Source: a virus
IMG/VR virus record: IMGVR_UViG_3300034104_000300
Coordinates: 1-20,086 of that record
Strand: one strand, 5' to 3'
DNA length: 20,086 nt
A program made the position numbers and the translations under genes. This document shows, one piece after another, positions 19,266 to 20,086 of this stretch (position 1 is its first letter; the number at the start of each line of letters is the position of its first letter). The notes beneath the pieces were generated by a model, which ran no database searches, was not told where the DNA came from, and worked only from the letters and a program-made list of their open reading frames with translations.

Positions 19266-20086
19266 TTACGCGAGCGCCGTAGCGAATTGGTACGAGTGCC
19301 AGCCTTGGTTCCACTTCACCAGGACTTCAGGGAAGCCGGTAAAGGTGAAACTGCTACCAGCGGTAGAAGCGGTCAGCGTCTTCGCCACGGTGACGGTCGT
19401 GCCATTCACGTTGGTCACATAGTTGAAGTCGCCAGGGGTTCCACCAGCACTTGCATCAGGGCAGACAACTGCCATACCGGCCTGAAGGCCAGTGACAGCA
19501 GCGTCCAGCGTGATGGTCGTGGTAGCGGCAGTCCCCGTACCAGACACGGAGTAAGCCGTCTCAGGGACCACAGCAACGACGCGGAACGGCAGCGAGTTGG
19601 TCGCCACACGGACGTTGCCAGTGCCGTTGGTGGGGCCATTACCAGACACAGCCATCTTGGAATTGCCCGTGACGGTGCTACCGGCAACGCCGGTAATCGC
19701 GTACACGTTGGTTCCGATGAACGACTGGTTGGCGTAGCCAATGGTCGAAGCGGTGTTGCTCTCGGTGGCGGTTTGACCAACCATCGCCACCTTGAACAGT
19801 GCCGAGGGGTCATCCACCACGAAGGCCACGATGTCGTTTGCCAGGATGCTACCGGGGTAGTACTGGGCGAACAACTTTTGACCCGTCGAGGGGTTGGTGT
19901 AAGAACATCCGACGAACACGCCAATAGCGCCAGCGATAACCACGGTCGGGTCGGTTGACGCAACGTAGCCGGTCTTGATGATGGTTCCGTCTGTCGTCAA
20001 CTGCAACAGGTCGCCATTGAAAAGGGCGGTGCCGTAGTTTCGGGCAATAGGAATTTGTCGGATTGCTCCAGCGTACGGTAGGCCAT
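19266..20086 (-). CDS. Head-associated structural protein, 5'-truncated by window edge (at least 272 aa)
   Basis: The frame is open to the window edge; the visible part begins GLPYAGAIRQIPIARNYGTA and LFNGDLLQL, and continues LTTDGTIIKTGY. A TTG at 20006 is internal to this frame, so the gene extends beyond the window. The protein is beta-rich with Gly/Thr. A C-terminal segment, TTTITLDAAVTGLQAGMAVV then NGTTVTVAKTL and SSFTFTGFPEV, looks like a small Ig-like or beta-sandwich module. It precedes the major capsid gene by 13 nt, where a decoration, scaffold or minor head protein is usual. I recognise the RNYGTALFNGDL start from other aquatic phage head genes but no defined function. Confidence 0.78.
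   Translation of the reverse strand, partial: GLPYAGAIRQIPIARNYGTALFNGDLLQLTTDGTIIKTGYVASTDPTVVIAGAIGVFVGCSYTNPSTGQKLFAQYYPGSILANDIVAFVVDDPSALFKVAMVGQTATESNTASTIGYANQSFIGTNVYAITGVAGSTVTGNSKMAVSGNGPTNGTGNVRVATNSLPFRVVAVVPETAYSVSGTGTAATTTITLDAAVTGLQAGMAVVCPDASAGGTPGDFNYVTNVNGTTVTVAKTLTASTAGSSFTFTGFPEVLVKWNQGWHSYQFATALA

Noticed and set aside
20004-20086. ATG at 20086 as start of a gene (MAYRTLEQSDKF)
   Set aside because: That frame meets a stop after about 29 codons. The other frame, open to the window edge, reads the recognised GLPYAGAIRQIPIARNYGTA sequence continuous with the head-associated protein.

Overview
The window is one 20 kb block of a tailed dsDNA bacteriophage (Caudoviricetes) or a prophage of that kind. 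All 34 genes I accept lie on the minus strand, so transcription runs from the right end to the left end. They are tightly packed, with 1 to 16 nt overlaps, a few nt of spacing, and Shine-Dalgarno (SD) sites of the AGGAG type. The protein set resembles uncultivated aquatic phages. A GH24 endolysin with a 3TM holin suggests a Gram-negative host, but no host marker is present. Terminase, portal, replication and integration genes are not in the window. The two outermost genes are cut by the window edges.

Head region (right, 20086 to 18197): a 5'-truncated head-associated protein, an HK97-fold major capsid protein related to Mu gpT, a strong intrinsic terminator with a UUCG tetraloop, and a short leader. 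Connector and small-protein region (18196 to 12673): small decoration-like proteins, a run of small Lys/Gly-rich conserved proteins, a small membrane protein, a structural protein with an inserted beta module, a four-cysteine zinc-ribbon protein, an SU10-type adaptor, and two paralogous beta-rich proteins flanking a small helical protein.

Fibre and adhesin region (12662 to 5583): an 11-repeat protein with Trp-Gly motifs, a 571-residue tail fibre, a coiled-coil protein, four consecutive genes with 2-oxoglutarate/Fe(II) oxygenase signatures, a polyglycine adhesin-like protein containing Gly-X-Y triplets, a conserved unknown, and a fibre assembly chaperone. Lysis and tail end region (5586 to 1): a small unknown, a two-TM protein, the 3TM holin, the GH24 endolysin, a large nozzle-like protein, a conserved virion protein, and a DUF4214 protein carrying 22 tandem Val-Ala-Pro-Pro units.

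The most interesting arrangement is the four-oxygenase cassette. It lies directly upstream, in transcription order, of an adhesin whose Gly-X-Y prolines all fall in the Y position, and it shares the operon with a protein made largely of proline repeats. I infer, without direct proof, that the phage may hydroxylate its own fibre or adhesin proteins (or a host surface component) during infection.
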